Shown: positions 10,545-23,290, numbered from the stretch's first letter. The stretch: 64,000 bases of DNA from Calonectria ilicicola (GCA_020809705.1 CP085831.1:620001-684000); one strand, 5' to 3'. Made by a program: numbers and translations. Notes: generated by a model from the letters alone, not told the origin.

Positions 10545-10823
10545 TCAAAGACAGCGACAAGAGCTGCAAACGCTTGGTGCAAGTGACAAAAAGGTCCCAT
10601 CGACACAGCGTGCCTGAATATTGGCGCCTTGACAAAATGCTTGCACGTTGCTTGGACAAAGGAATGGCAAGGAGCAACCACCATCGCCAACGGGTGGGGC
10701 TGCTGGCGCAGAGAGCACGCCAACGATGCAGATAGATGTGACGCAGAGAAGAAGAGAAATAAACTACCCAGTTAGCTACGGTTATGAAAAACGCATTGCT
10801 AAAACGAGAAGGCTTACCTTCAT
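10545..10823 (-). CDS. Small secreted cysteine-rich protein (two exons)
   Basis: A gene assembled from splice signals. The ATG at 10823-10821 is followed by AAG and then a 54-bp intron at 10764-10817 (GTAAGC donor, GCTAAC branch, GGGTAG acceptor). Exon 2 runs 10763-10545 and ends at TGA. The spliced protein has 74 residues with a typical signal peptide (MKFISLLLCVTSICIVGVLSA). The mature part is about 50 residues with seven cysteines and ends in a CSSCRCL tail. No other frame here is as coherent. The exon-1 pattern of ATG-AAG then intron hides the gene from plain ORF searches. A TATA-like element (TATTTTATA) lies about 135 bp upstream. The features match secreted effector-like or antimicrobial-like peptides of filamentous fungi. 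No named family is recognised, and the role is unknown. Confidence 0.7.
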
Positions 10824-11481
10824 TTTGAGTGTTAGTCGACCTGAGATAGGGATGGTAGTTGGTGGGTGAGTTTGTTGCTTAGTAGAAGATGATTGTGAAT
10901 GTAGATTTGAATGGATATCTTGATCAAACTGGGAACTTCAGGTCCTTTAATACCAAGTATAAAATAGCTGAATAATCAAGATAAGACAACTTCATGTTCA
11001 GCTCGACGATAGATGCACTTTTGCAAACGGTCAATAATTAAGCCGATATTATTCTCTATGAAATGCATTTCTCATTGGATAGATACAACGTGGCTGAACT
11101 GCCAACGACTCATCATATCGTGTCCAAGACACGGCAGGATAGATAGCGACGCTAGCTTTTTCTTATCCAGCTGACTTGAGTTAGAAACCATTAATAGTCC
11201 CGTTACTCATCAGAGTTCATGCATGTGTCAGTCCACAGGTTCAGCAGGGGATGACTGTGTGGAATGGACTTGCAAACTCGGGCATCGAAATGCTGTATGT
11301 GCCTTCGTCCCAATGCAGTAATGGACTTATGTAGGCCAGTTTATGAAGACATGTTATGCATATATTTATATTATTATTTGTACAAGATTAATATAGTCTA
11401 AGGCTACTAGGAAATCCCCCTTAAAACCATTCTCTTTCTTTCTATCAGACAAAAAAAAAACAGGAAAATTCATCCCTCATC
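10824..11481. other. Promoter region of the cysteine-rich gene and spacer
   Basis: It contains the leader and TATA-like element of the 10545-10823 gene. The remainder shows no coding signal. An A-tract near 11452-11461 is close to the 3' end of the next gene. Confidence 0.45.
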
Positions 11482-12435
11482 TTATTTCTTCATATAATCA
11501 GCTTCGAGGTAAGCAGCAAAGTCCTTAGTATCCGGGTTCAGCTTCTTCACCTCCTTGATATCCGCTCCATAGCCCTCCTTCTCAAAAAAGTTAAACATGG
11601 TACTCATCTCTTTCGACAGCAACATTACTAGCCAGGCAAAAAAGGAAAAGGTAGTTGGGAGCGGTGCTCCTGTGGTTTTCTCAAAGACCTTCTCCAGCTG
11701 TTTGAAGGTCAATTCGTCACCAGCTAGGGAGATGAATTTGCTAGAGAATTCATTGGGGCTTAAGAATGAGAGAGCCGCGAAAGCACCAATGTCTTCGGTT
11801 GAGATGAGCTGCAAAGGACGGGATTTGACATACTCTCGCCAGGAGGTGACGAAGATCTTGCCAACAAAGCCTGGCTGAAAGTTTTCCATGAAGGCGACTG
11901 GTCTAAGAATGGTCCAAGACATGACATCCTTTGCTTTTTCTATGAGGTGGTGCTCGATGTGATGCTTGCTGATAAAATGCGGGATGTTTGTAGGGTTGTC
12001 AATGGATTTGGCACCGTTGCGGTCAACAGAGGAGTAGACAAAGTGTTTGACACCGTGTTTGATAGCCGAGTCTACCAAGGCGCGACCTTGGGCTTCCTCA
12101 ATGGCACTACCGTTCTTGTTCATGGGAGGGGCCTATCGGGTGTTAGTGAAGCTCGGGTGCGCGTGCGACGGAATACTTGCCTGAACGCTGAAAACACCCC
12201 AGATTGGCAAATCTATGGCCTGTTTTGCGGCTTTGAAGACAGCCTCTGTATCATCGAGGTTTCCTTGCACGAGAGAGATCTTGTCAGACTTGGCAGCCAA
12301 CCTGGTGGCAGAGGAAGAGGTGGCATCTCTCGTGACGGCCAAAATCTTGAAGTCGGCATTTTTAGCGAGAAGTGCTTTGATGACGCTGCCGCCTTGCTTG
12401 CCAGTGGCGCCGGTTACTAGGATTGCGCGAGACAT
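11482..12435 (-). CDS. NmrA-like NAD(P)-binding protein
   Basis: Two exons, 12181-12435 and 11482-12132, encode about 301 residues, a usual length for the family. The N-terminus has the dinucleotide-binding motif VTGATGKQGGSV (GxxGxxG). The middle has AIEEAQGRALVDSAIKHGVKHFVYSSVDR, typical of NmrA/HSCARG-type proteins, which bind NAD(P) and act as redox sensors or reductases and, in the founding case, regulate nitrogen metabolism. The 48-bp intron at 12133-12180 uses a GC donor (CAG|GCAAGT) with a CTAAC branch and TAG acceptor. The alternative GT four bases in gives an immediate stop. A TATATATT box lies about 130 bp upstream on the minus strand. The physiological substrate is unknown. A second, diverged NmrA-like gene sits at 52.5-53.4 kb. 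Confidence 0.85.
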
Positions 12436-14776
12436 TTTGATGTGAATTATGATGGATTATTGGTGGGTTGGTTGTATGAGAATGATGGAGGAGGGAGCAA
12501 TTGATGAAGCTGATGTGGAATGCAGGAATACAGATTATCTAAAGAATAGAGAGTTATGGCCAATATATACAGTTCTTCTTTTCTTTTTCACTCCCTAGAT
12601 TTAGATGATTGATTATACAATGCCTTCGCGTCCAGAAGGCGTTGGCACGACTCGGTCTTGTTCTGACAAATCTCGATCGGACACCTTTTTCGCCGCAGCC
12701 AATAGGAAGCGCCTCGGCCTCCGAAGCGAAGGCCGGAAAGTGGGGCCACCCAAATCTTTGGCCGAGATTTGTCCCATGGCGTACTTCAACTTGCTTGACG
12801 TTAACATTTTGTGGCTGAAATTATTGATGTAATTTATAAATCCATGAAATGGTCAGTCGGTCCCCAGTTTTTCTTTTATGTTATATCGGCCATTTTCGGT
12901 CTATTTTTGTCATGAGCAGGAGAATCTGATGTCACGCTAATGGACGGATCGCCCGCTATACCTGCATCCTCAAATCGGTATCCTGTCTTACCGTGAGGAC
13001 AGTAAATAATATGAATCCATCTGAGAATGCTCTCCATGTAAACAAACAAACATTCATATAAAGCTTAGATAGGACATTTTCAAAATGAAATTTTATCGGT
13101 GTTTGATCAAACACGCTGTTCTGGCCACTGGCTGCGTCGTGGTCTGTGTCTGTGGTGTGCCCCGCTGTCGCTGCACGGGCGCATGCGGACTTGAGCCTTA
13201 ATGCCGCCGTAGCAAGCCAAGGTCATGGGCCTTTCCTGCCTGTTGGTCGTATTGGCGTATTGACGTATTCATCGAAATACGTTAATTAATTTAGCATTTA
13301 CCATATGAAATTGACACGAGCTGTCCCAGTGATGCATCATAGCCCCTATCGTCTCCCAACACTTCACCACCAAAACGATTCCTCGTGAGAACTCTAACCC
13401 AGCATCATCCACGTGACCAGACTTCAAAAGATTCAATCAATCCGCACACCCACTTTCTATGCCTCTTATCTCACAAGATTAAATCCATACGCCAGTCTCC
13501 GGGATTCAAGGAAAACCAGGTGCACGGAAATAGTGTCCAAATTCACGTGTGCAACTGCCGCCCAGGACGGGCCGAATCTTGGAATGACTTGCCTGATGCA
13601 TGAATTCACCCGGCAAGGCGCTAGAGCTTTAGCAGCAAATCGTAGCACCAAGTGCCGTCATTTGTTCAATTTTTTCGAGGAACGGAGGGTGGCCAACTAC
13701 CACCTGATGGAGCCCTCATGCCTCGTGTCTAATGCCTCGGACGTTACCCGATCACCCGGCCGCTATCTGTCTAGCTCCTGTGTCCCATAGGCCCATCGGC
13801 TTTGCATGCTTAAATGTTACCGTATACCACAGACTTAAATGTCCCAACCCCCCGCATCAGGTTTGGGCCTTACAACGGGAAATAATGGTTACATTCCGTG
13901 GTCAGTCGATTGCGAGTCTCGCGGCCATCCATGATCACGAACCGCATGTTAATCCTTGTGCGGCGTTTGATATCGAACTTCCTATTTTGGCAAGCATCCA
14001 GAAGATCCGCTAGCCACGCCAGCGCAGTCCTTGAACAGCATTCAATGGTAAAAAGCGGATTTAAACAAGTTATTCTTCTGTCGTGACTTGAGTTAGATGT
14101 GTGGGTTGCCACTGAGAGGCCTAGTTGAGAGCAGCCGCTCGGCAACCAGTCTTGTGCCAATATCACGCTCCAGATATTTTTATCGTTCCTGTGCCTCTAC
14201 CAAGTGATCTTTCTATTTTCCCGACGCATCTTCACGGCTCTAATATCGGAGGGCACGGTCTTTAGCCGGTTTATCTTCACTTCCAAGGCCTACCTGACTA
14301 CCCTATGCCAGCTTTGAAGTCATATGAAGGACTTGGCATGGGCCTCGAGGGACTTTGATGGTAGCATTACGTTGATGATTTCTAAAATTCTCAAGCGTTG
14401 TAGTATTTTTGATCATGTTCTTGGAGCGCCTTTGTACATGTGTCCTTGCATGCCTTTGTTTTACGGGTGAATGAGCACACGGGCGCAACGTTGCACTCTC
14501 AAGATGCGATGTGATATGCCAATCTTAACTCGATGTATCTGAATTTCATTGATCATTTCCCCCTGAATTACTTGCCCACGATAGTTAAACAATTCACCAA
14601 AGTAAATATAAGTACCGGAACACGCCTTCGATCTGAAGTGTCATCACCTTATCGGTACTCATTTTCAATTCGGAAACAGAAGCTCAAATTTACTCAGATC
14701 AATTCATTTAATCCACCTCACTAGAATTTTCTAATACCCTCACAAAGACTTATTATATCCCTACTACATTTTAACA
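12436..14776. other. Spacer upstream of the chitinase gene
   Basis: About 2.3 kb with no gene I can support. A TATATATT element near 12563-12570 serves the leftward NmrA-like gene. A 38-codon cysteine-rich ORF at 13085-13201 is discussed as a weak candidate. Other frames up to 125 codons overlap one another in different frames and lack domain signals. Confidence 0.45.
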
Positions 14777-16188
<1,412 letters not shown>

Positions 16189-17173
16189 TCTTGTGCAGAT
16201 ATTGCGATGATTTTCTTCTTGCCAATATTGAGCATCACATTCTGTCGGTCCCTCTGCCATGGCCAAGCGACAACAGGATTATCGGTCTTTTTTACCCTGT
16301 TTACATGTGACAATCGTTTCAGTCTGCATCTGAATCACCTTTTGTATATAGCTATTCCCTCGTTAGCATCCATATAAATGCCAATATTTGTACATCATAA
16401 ATCACTTCAATTATCGCATGCAGCAGCACAGTCCACAGTCCCGCCTTCGCACGCTTGACCCATTCACTTCTCTCATCATCGGCCCTGCCGTGGGCATAAT
16501 GGTCGGACTTGCCGACATCAAGGCGGACAGACCCCAAGCTCTCATTAGGGACACGAGGCATATTTTCGTTAGTTTATACGATATTTCCGATATTCGGTGC
16601 ATAATTCCGGATATTTGAGTTTACTGATTGACTTGGCACTCAAGCATTTGAAGACTTCCATGTCAAGCGTGGGTCAGAAATGAGCTGCTGTTTTCCTCAT
16701 GTGATAATCTCCTTTTAATTCACGCAGCGCTTGGCTTCATCAGCAAGGCGTCAAGTACGCCTTAAGATTGACAAGTGAGCGGGTCCGTTCTTAGCGAGGT
16801 ACGATACGTGCCCGCGGAACCCGGCATTAGCGACTACCATCCATTGTTTGTGAAGCTTTGCAACAATGCCATGGCGCGTCTTTCCTGCGCACACATAAGT
16901 CACTCATGAGATTAGCTCAGTATCAAGACTCTACCATTGTGCACCGCTACCACGCTTCATTTTAATGAGCGATTGCGTTTTTGTGGTGTTCACTTTGACC
17001 CACCTCACTGCGCTAGAATGCTCTTAGTCCATTCATCTCATGTTGCATATACTTAAAGGTGGTGTCGACCATGCGGTTCAGTGTCTGCCCAACCCCTCAT
17101 CTCACCTTTTCATTCCCCGCACACGGATCGGCACTTGGTCTTGGCTTAATACCATTAGCAGAGCAGAGGACGA
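16189..17173. other. Intergenic, promoter of the decarboxylase gene
   Basis: About 1 kb between two rightward genes. I see no coding signal on either strand, and open frames here are short and overlap antisense. It probably holds the chitinase 3' end and the decarboxylase promoter. Confidence 0.45.
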
Positions 17174-18610
17174 ATGGATTCAAATCATTCTCCCCAAGTC
17201 CGTAAGGACATACATGATGTTCAGGTATCCATGCAAACACTTTCTGAACTCTTTGCGGCAGCCTCCAATCAATCGCCAAACGACACTATAGTCAAAGTAA
17301 CGCAGCCGGAAGATGTCTTCTCACTGGTCAACATGAGTACCCCAGGGGAGGCTCACCCAGTCGAGGAGGTGATTAATGAAGCATGTAAAATATACGATTA
17401 TCGAATGCGTATGAACCACCCTCATATTTTTGCATTCATCACCTCTCCAGTCTCTCCATACTCCTGGCTTGGAGAGTCTCTAAATAGTGCTTTCAACCCA
17501 TTTTCAGGATCCAAGCTTCAGGGATCAGGCCCTGGTGTAGTTGAAAGTACTCTACTCAAATGGCTAGCTTCCCGTGTCGGATTCCCCGCCACTTCGGGTG
17601 GGATTTTCGTTTCTGGCGGATCGATGGCGAACCTAACTGCAATGGTTATGGCCCGTGATCAAAAATTGCCACGCGACAAGGTATCGTTAGGAGTAGCCTA
17701 CGTTTCTGACCAAACGCATTCCTCCATCGCCAAAGCCCTTCGGATCCTCGGCTTTTCTCGACAGCAGATCCGCTGCATACCTACAAATGACAAATTTCAA
17801 ATGACTGCTATCGGGCTAGCAAATGCTATTGCTGCCGATCGAGAGGCTGGACTACTTCCCTTCGTCGTCATTGCGACGTGTGGTACAACCAACACAGGTA
17901 GCGTCGACCCGTTTGCAGAGCTTGCGGAAGTTTGTCATCGAGAGAATGTGTGGATGCATGTGGATGGCTCATACGGAGCTTCCGCATCGCTCTCTATGGA
18001 GCGAACTAGCATAGTCAGCGGGCTTGAACACGCAGACAGCCTGTCATGGGATGCCCACAAATGGCTCTTCCAAACGTACGGCTGCGGGTTTGTTCTGGTC
18101 AAGGAAAAGAACCATCTGCTGGAAAGTTTTGGTACGGATGCAGAGTATCTTCGCGATGCAGCTGATGAAGGAGATGTGCCAAATTTCTGGAGCCATGGAA
18201 TGGAGCTCACGAGGCCAGCTCGAGCAATGAAGTTGTGGTTCACACTGAGGACTCTCGGAGTGAAGAAAATTGGAGAAATGATTGACCACGGTTTCGTTTT
18301 GGCCGAGAGAGCGGAAAGCGAGCTGCAAAAACTCCCAGACTGGACGATTACAAGCCCCGCGTCAATGGGAATCTTGACATTTCGGTTTGCCCCAGGAGGG
18401 AAGTCTGCTTCTGAGCTTGATTGCCTCAATTCTGCAATCTCAAAACGCCTAGTATCTGAAAACGTGGCGGGAATGCTCACAACTGAACTACGCGGACAAG
18501 TGGTTCTCAGGACGTGCTCAATTCATCCTCTACTCAGCGAGGATCAAATGGCCGCTATTATTCTCGATGTTGATAGAGTAGCCCGAAGCCTTTTATTAGA
18601 GTCTGAATGA
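17174..18610 (+). CDS. PLP-dependent group II decarboxylase
   Basis: A single-exon protein of 478 residues, the normal length for group II amino-acid decarboxylases (aromatic-L-amino-acid, glutamate and related enzymes). It shows NHPHIFAFI near the N-terminus, GIFVSGGSMANLTAM in the cofactor phosphate loop, HVDGSYG with the aspartate that contacts the pyridine nitrogen, and SWDAHKW with the PLP-binding lysine at residue 296. The reaction is decarboxylation of an L-amino acid to an amine and CO2. The substrate (tyrosine, tryptophan, DOPA or another) cannot be told from motifs alone. There is no signal peptide, so the enzyme is expected in the cytosol. No obvious amine-pathway partner is adjacent; the neighbours are a chitinase and an SDR. 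The reading frame is intact. Confidence 0.9.
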   Translation: MDSNHSPQVRKDIHDVQVSMQTLSELFAAASNQSPNDTIVKVTQPEDVFSLVNMSTPGEAHPVEEVINEACKIYDYRMRMNHPHIFAFITSPVSPYSWLGESLNSAFNPFSGSKLQGSGPGVVESTLLKWLASRVGFPATSGGIFVSGGSMANLTAMVMARDQKLPRDKVSLGVAYVSDQTHSSIAKALRILGFSRQQIRCIPTNDKFQMTAIGLANAIAADREAGLLPFVVIATCGTTNTGSVDPFAELAEVCHRENVWMHVDGSYGASASLSMERTSIVSGLEHADSLSWDAHKWLFQTYGCGFVLVKEKNHLLESFGTDAEYLRDAADEGDVPNFWSHGMELTRPARAMKLWFTLRTLGVKKIGEMIDHGFVLAERAESELQKLPDWTITSPASMGILTFRFAPGGKSASELDCLNSAISKRLVSENVAGMLTTELRGQVVLRTCSIHPLLSEDQMAAIILDVDRVARSLLLESE

Positions 18611-18814
18611 TTTATTCCATAATATTTAAAATATGTCAGCTACAAATGAATGCAGGCCGTGGGCACTGTTGACCTCATCAAAGTGTCGAACAAAAATGGT
18701 ATTTAGGAAGAACCCCAGTCCTAAATAAGTCTATCACAATAACAAAAGAAAAATAAAATACAAGAAGCAGTCCCTCCAAAAATTACAGTTCCGTGGTTAA
18801 TCATGCTGGCATGT

Positions 18815-19973
18815 TCAAATCTGGGCCAAGGCATCTTCGGTGAAATTCCACAAATCCTCTGCCAGCTTTTGGTCCTTCGCAGTCTTATCAAGCCTGTCGT
18901 TGCTGAGTCTACCAACCGGTGTGTAGTATCCACCGTTGACCAGCTCTTCATTCTTTGCTCCTGCTGCTACCCACAGCGGGCTCAGACGACCTTGATCCTC
19001 TTCCATCATGGTGGTCCCGATGAAAAGTAAAAAGATGAAGGTGATGATCTTTTGGGTCAGAGTGATGCTAGTGACGAGATTTGTTTTAACGGCTCCAGGA
19101 TGCACAGACACCGACTTGATCTTCGGGTAGCGCCGAGCAAGCTCCATGGGGTAAAGAAGGTTTGCCAGTTTGCTTTGACTATTTTCAAGACGCCCGTCAG
19201 AATTTGCTCTTATAGTAGCCAAGAAATTAGACATGAGAGGGTATCAAGCTTACCTGTATCTGAAGCTCCACCCCAGGAAGCCCTCTTGCGTAGTCTTCAA
19301 GGTGCTAAAGGCAATACCATCTCGGGTGTGGCCGGACCAAGCGGCAGACGTGAGAGAAATCAATCGCACATCGGAATTTGGCAAGTCGGCAGTTTTAGAC
19401 ATGACAGGCAAGAGCTGTTTGATAATCATGGCGTGGGCCAAGTGGTTGATCGCAAAATGATTCTCGTAACCATCTTTGCTAAGACCAGGCGGGATGAACA
19501 TGACCCCGGCGTTACACCTGGAAATCGATACCATTAACTTTGTCCCCAAACATCTTTTGTTTTCCACAAGTCTCAGTGGAATGTAATAATGGGGGAGGTC
19601 TGCTTACATCAAAATGTCGAGGCGGTCGTGGCTGAATTGGGCACAGGCCTCTTTAACGGACGAGAGTGAAGTCATATCCATCTTGACAAATGTTACACCC
19701 ACAGAAGGGTTGATTTGCTGGATCTCCTGAATGAGAGACGCTGCGGCTTCAGTGTTTCGGCCGGTGAAGTAGATATGGGCAGGAGCATGTTTCGCAAGAG
19801 CCAGTACTGAGGCTCTACCCAAACCAGCGGTGCCTACCATCATCTATCAGCTGTTGACTTGAGGAGAATACATTGAGGGTGGACATACCGCCTGTCACAA
19901 AGATTACTTTGCCTTCCTGTGAAGGGATGTCCTTCTCGGGGTTGAAGTTCACAAAGTTCTCCAAGTTAGGCAT
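18815..19973 (-). CDS. Short-chain dehydrogenase/reductase (retinol dehydrogenase-like)
   Basis: Four exons, 19889-19973, 19608-19833, 19254-19517 and 18815-19178, encode about 312 residues. Introns of 55, 90 and 75 bp have GT-AG ends, and each join rebuilds a family motif: VTGG|TAGLG for the cofactor loop, DILM|CNAGVM in place of NNAG, and RY|SQSKLANLLY for the YxxxK catalytic pair. The active-site serine lies in LISLTSAAW. The start is the ATG at 19973 (MPNLENF); the longer open frame begins at TTG. Family members reduce or oxidise hydroxyl and carbonyl groups with NAD(P)H, and many fungal copies belong to secondary metabolism or detoxification. The C-terminus has a hydrophobic segment (IITFIFLLFIG) that could associate with a membrane. 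The substrate is unknown. Confidence 0.88.
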
Positions 19974-20486
19974 GTTGTCGAGATGAGAGTTGTGGTATCG
20001 TTGGCTTGTATTGGTCAAAGAAGAGGAGATGGCGACTAGACTTGCAAGACGCTTTCAGTGATTGGAATTATATGCAAAGTGGAAAGTTGTTTGGTAGTCG
20101 AGAGTGTGAAATGACTTGATGAGTCTGGTGGGTAGCCAAACTTGAAGCGTCGGCAATGGATATTTATCTTTCTTGCGATTCAGTCTGAACCATCGACTTG
20201 ATATTGAAGCCTGTCATATGCTAAAAGCCCAGCCATTTCCGTTATCCCCGCGCCTGTGTCATCAAAAGGACTAGCGTGTATGCAGGATAAGCAAGTGGAG
20301 TTGGGAATTAGCCTGATCGGGAAATCTCGTCAGCACCATGTGCGAGAGCAGACAAGGGGCGGAGTCTCATCTTTTGTGGACCATTTCTTGCGAAATCCTT
20401 TGCAATGTCCTGCTTATCCTGCATGAGCCGTATCCCCTGACCATCTCCATTCATTCACTTTTACCCGTCTCCCTAACACGAATGCG
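19974..20486. other. Divergent promoter region
   Basis: About 500 bp between the leftward SDR and the rightward bZIP gene, so it should hold both promoters. An AT-rich GATAAATATCC element lies near 20159-20170 on the minus strand. I see no coding signal. Confidence 0.45.
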
Positions 20487-21616
20487 ATGGCGCCTCCAAG
20501 AACGGCACAATTTTCGGCCGCCAAAGCCACAAGCCACGGCCAGATGATTGAGCCGCACTGGAACCAGTTGGAAGAAGTGACGTCCACCCTTGTTCCCATA
20601 CCCAAGTGAGATTACTAACCGAATACAGGCGCGTGTGAAAGATGACGACTGGACTGGGAAGGCCGACCCAGCGGAGCGGAGGCGACGACAGAACCGCCTG
20701 CATCAAAGAGCGTGGAGTATGTCGTGGATTTAAACAAGGGTGGATATTAAGCTAAAAATGAATAGGACGGCGGAGAGATCTGCTTCGCGCTGCTAAATCG
20801 GGACCATTGCCAGGTGAAGTGATCCAGCTTGGCATTGAAGCCTTGCCACTCCCCAGATCAGATCACCCTGAAAACACCTCGCTGCTGCGCAAGGATCAGT
20901 ACCATGATTTTGATAACCAGCTTGTTTCAGTGGACTTTGGAACGTTGGAGGGTCGAAATGCTCTCTGGGCTGCATTAGAGCCCATGGGCGAGCCACAAGC
21001 TACGCTGGCGTACTGGGCACAGCTATCCAGGTTTCGCAAAGGTCAAATCACATTTGCGCAGTCGACCGACGGTTTTTCGCTATCTGCCGATCATCAACTA
21101 TTCGTATTGATACAGCACAATGTGATACGCGGCATCATGACCAATATGTGCAACATAATGCGGCTTTCGGGCCTTCCCTTTAAAGGCATGGAAACTTTTG
21201 ATGCAGAGATCATTTCAGCAGACATATCTAAGGCGCCTATTGCTCTACTACCAACCCCTCTCCAGCTATCTGTAAGACATGAAGCCTGGATAGATGTCCT
21301 TCCGTACCCAGCCATGCGAGATACCATCATACAAAGTCAAGATTGGTTAGACCTGGACGATCTCTGTGCCGACTTTGTTGGCGGCATGTACGAAGGTGAT
21401 AGTGACATATCCGACCGGGGCTTTGTTTTATGGGGCGAGCCCTGGGCCGAAGATGGGTGGGAGATGAGTGATGAGTTTGCAAAGAAGTGGTGGTTCTTGT
21501 TACGAGGGTGTGGTAGTTTGGTCAAGTCCACAAATAGATGGCGAAAGGCAAGAGGCGCGGCACCACTCCCTCTGGGCCCTGCTCAGTTGAAGCTGCTTGA
21601 CTGTAATGATGTCTAA
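20487..21616 (+). CDS. bZIP transcription factor with DUF3425 domain
   Basis: Three exons, 20487-20576, 20629-20716 and 20766-21616, give about 342 residues. The second exon encodes DWTGKADPAERRRRQNRLHQRAW and joins across a 49-bp intron (GTATGT to AATAG) to RRRRD. This reconstitutes a bZIP basic region (N-x7-R type) at about residues 44-62, and the leucine-zipper part is short. Residues about 130-330 form the DUF3425 domain: LLPTPLQLSVRHEAWIDVLP, DLDDLCADFVGG, GFVLWGEPWAEDGWEMSDEF and a GCGSLVKSTNRWR end. Fungal bZIP-DUF3425 proteins are DNA-binding regulators, some controlling stress responses or secondary metabolism. The first exon and its 52-bp intron are the least certain part. The target genes are unknown. 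Confidence 0.8.
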
Positions 21617-22141
21617 CCACAATCTTGGAAATTGCCAGCCCCCCTCTTTTTCGTATCCCCGAAGGAATGGTGCAACCTTCAACAGATACCCAAGATAGTA
21701 CCGCATTTCAAGTGATACGTCAGGCCCAAATCAAGCTCAAAAATTAGCGATGGCCGGCTTTAATCTTTCGTCCGAATGCAGGCGACTTATCCTGCATGGC
21801 GCTAGTAACTGACCCTGTTCACTAATCACTCCGCTGACAAAAAAGGCATGGCGCAAAGGTTGGCTCCGCTTAGCAGGGATTAATCATGATGGTGATTCGC
21901 TACATCGTTCAACTACCAATGGCAAGCGAAGCGACGGGGACCCCGATCTTCTGTCTCTCAGGTGTGCTGTCCCTGGTCAGCTACCACCACATGCTGGATG
22001 ATGTCGTCCGGAGACAAGATGTGAAGCTGCCGAGTTGATGTGTATATAAGGAGAACTCAACCCCAAAGTCTAGTGAATATCATCAACACTACATTTGTAC
22101 ATTCAATATCCAATTCATCCATCATTCTTCAATAAACAATC
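21617..22141. other. Intergenic promoter region with TATA box
   Basis: Spacer between two rightward genes. TATATAAG at 22043-22050 lies about 90 bp before the ATG at 22142 and is followed by a CA-rich leader. No coding signal was found. Confidence 0.45.
22043..22050 (+). promoter_or_regulatory. TATA box of the atypical SDR gene
   Basis: TATATAAG sits about 90 bp upstream of the ATG at 22142, with a CAAC-rich 5' leader between. Seen in the sequence; its use is inferred. Confidence 0.5.
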
Positions 22142-23011
22142 ATGGCTGCAAAGGTCACTAGAGCCCTGGTCGTTGGTGGGACGAGCGGTGTTGGCTACGG
22201 AATCGCCTGCCGTATCGCCACAGAAGCGAAATCGTCAACAGTCATCATCAGCGGTCGCAACAAGCCCAAAAGCATTCCACACTCCAATATTGAGTTTCGA
22301 AGGCTCGACGCTTCGTCGATGCGCGCCATCAAGACATACACAGATGCCTACAAGTCGGCAAAAGAACCCGAGATTGACCTCTTGGTTCTGACTCAAGGCA
22401 TCATGACGATAACAGAAAGGACTGAAACACCAGAGGGAATAGATCGCAAGATGGCACTCCACCACTACGGTAGACAGTTATTGATCAGGGAACTCAGCCC
22501 CGTTCTAAAAGCTGATGCCAAAATTCTCCTTGTGCTGGACTCCTTAGTTGGAGATCCATCAAAGCTTAACTGGAAGGATTTGGACCTAAAGACAACCTTC
22601 AGCACCAGAAATGCGGCGAGCCACTGCACTTCTATGAACGATTCCATGATTCAACAATGGGCAGCGTTGCAGCAAGAGGGCGCAAAGAGTGGAAACAAAC
22701 GGCATTTCGTCCACGCTTACCCAGGCATTGTCAAAACAAATCTATACAAGACACTACCCTGGTATATGAGGACACCAACCTGGGCCGTCAGCCACTTCAT
22801 CGCAGTTTCACTCGAAACGTGCGCTGAAAATCTAGTAAATGGACTGTACAGCGGTACAGATCTGAGTGAGAAAGAGGGCAGGTTTTGGACCTGCATTGAC
22901 AACAAAGGCCATTTAGTGCCTGACAAGGCCGTGTGGAGCAATGAGCAGAGACAGACGGTTTCGGACCACACTTGGAAAATAATTGATGATGCCCTTCAGG
23001 TTGAGGCGTAA
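22142..23011 (+). CDS. Atypical SDR-fold protein lacking the catalytic Tyr/Lys
   Basis: A single-exon protein of 289 residues. It starts with a Rossmann cofactor loop (VVGGTSGVGYGIACRIA) and keeps the overall SDR pattern, including LLVLTQGIM where NNAG normally occurs and YPGIVKTNLYKTLPWYMR after the active site. The expected YxxxK pair is replaced: the aligned segment is SHCTSMNDSM, with Cys in the tyrosine position and Asn in the lysine position. Fungal relatives that I recall carry HYTxMND there, so this copy seems to have lost the tyrosine. It probably binds NAD(P) but may not be a classical dehydrogenase; a regulatory or altered-chemistry role is possible. Promoter elements include a TATA box at 22043-22050. 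Confidence 0.78.
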   Translation: MAAKVTRALVVGGTSGVGYGIACRIATEAKSSTVIISGRNKPKSIPHSNIEFRRLDASSMRAIKTYTDAYKSAKEPEIDLLVLTQGIMTITERTETPEGIDRKMALHHYGRQLLIRELSPVLKADAKILLVLDSLVGDPSKLNWKDLDLKTTFSTRNAASHCTSMNDSMIQQWAALQQEGAKSGNKRHFVHAYPGIVKTNLYKTLPWYMRTPTWAVSHFIAVSLETCAENLVNGLYSGTDLSEKEGRFWTCIDNKGHLVPDKAVWSNEQRQTVSDHTWKIIDDALQVEA

Positions 23012-23290
23012 GGTTTTATTCAGGGGTCTTGGCTGGCAGTCATGTTACAAACAAGATGGGGTGTTTTAAGGTGTCCTTGCGGGTTCTAATAATAGATTTC
23101 ATTACTTCAAACTTACTTTTCTCGTGAAATAAAGGTTCATAACTTGACTTCTCGTACGGTCTTTTCCATGATCCAGTGCAAATGCACATTACAAGTCAAA
23201 GCCTACCATCAACGCTTCAAATGATCAAGTCAGTCAGAAATAAATTCTTCACTCTAGAAAGTGGCAGAAAATTTAAATCAGTTTACTATC

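Noticed and set aside
10511..10735. Plain ORFs at 10.5-10.7 kb on both strands
   Set aside because: The spliced minus-strand frame with signal peptide explains the region far better.
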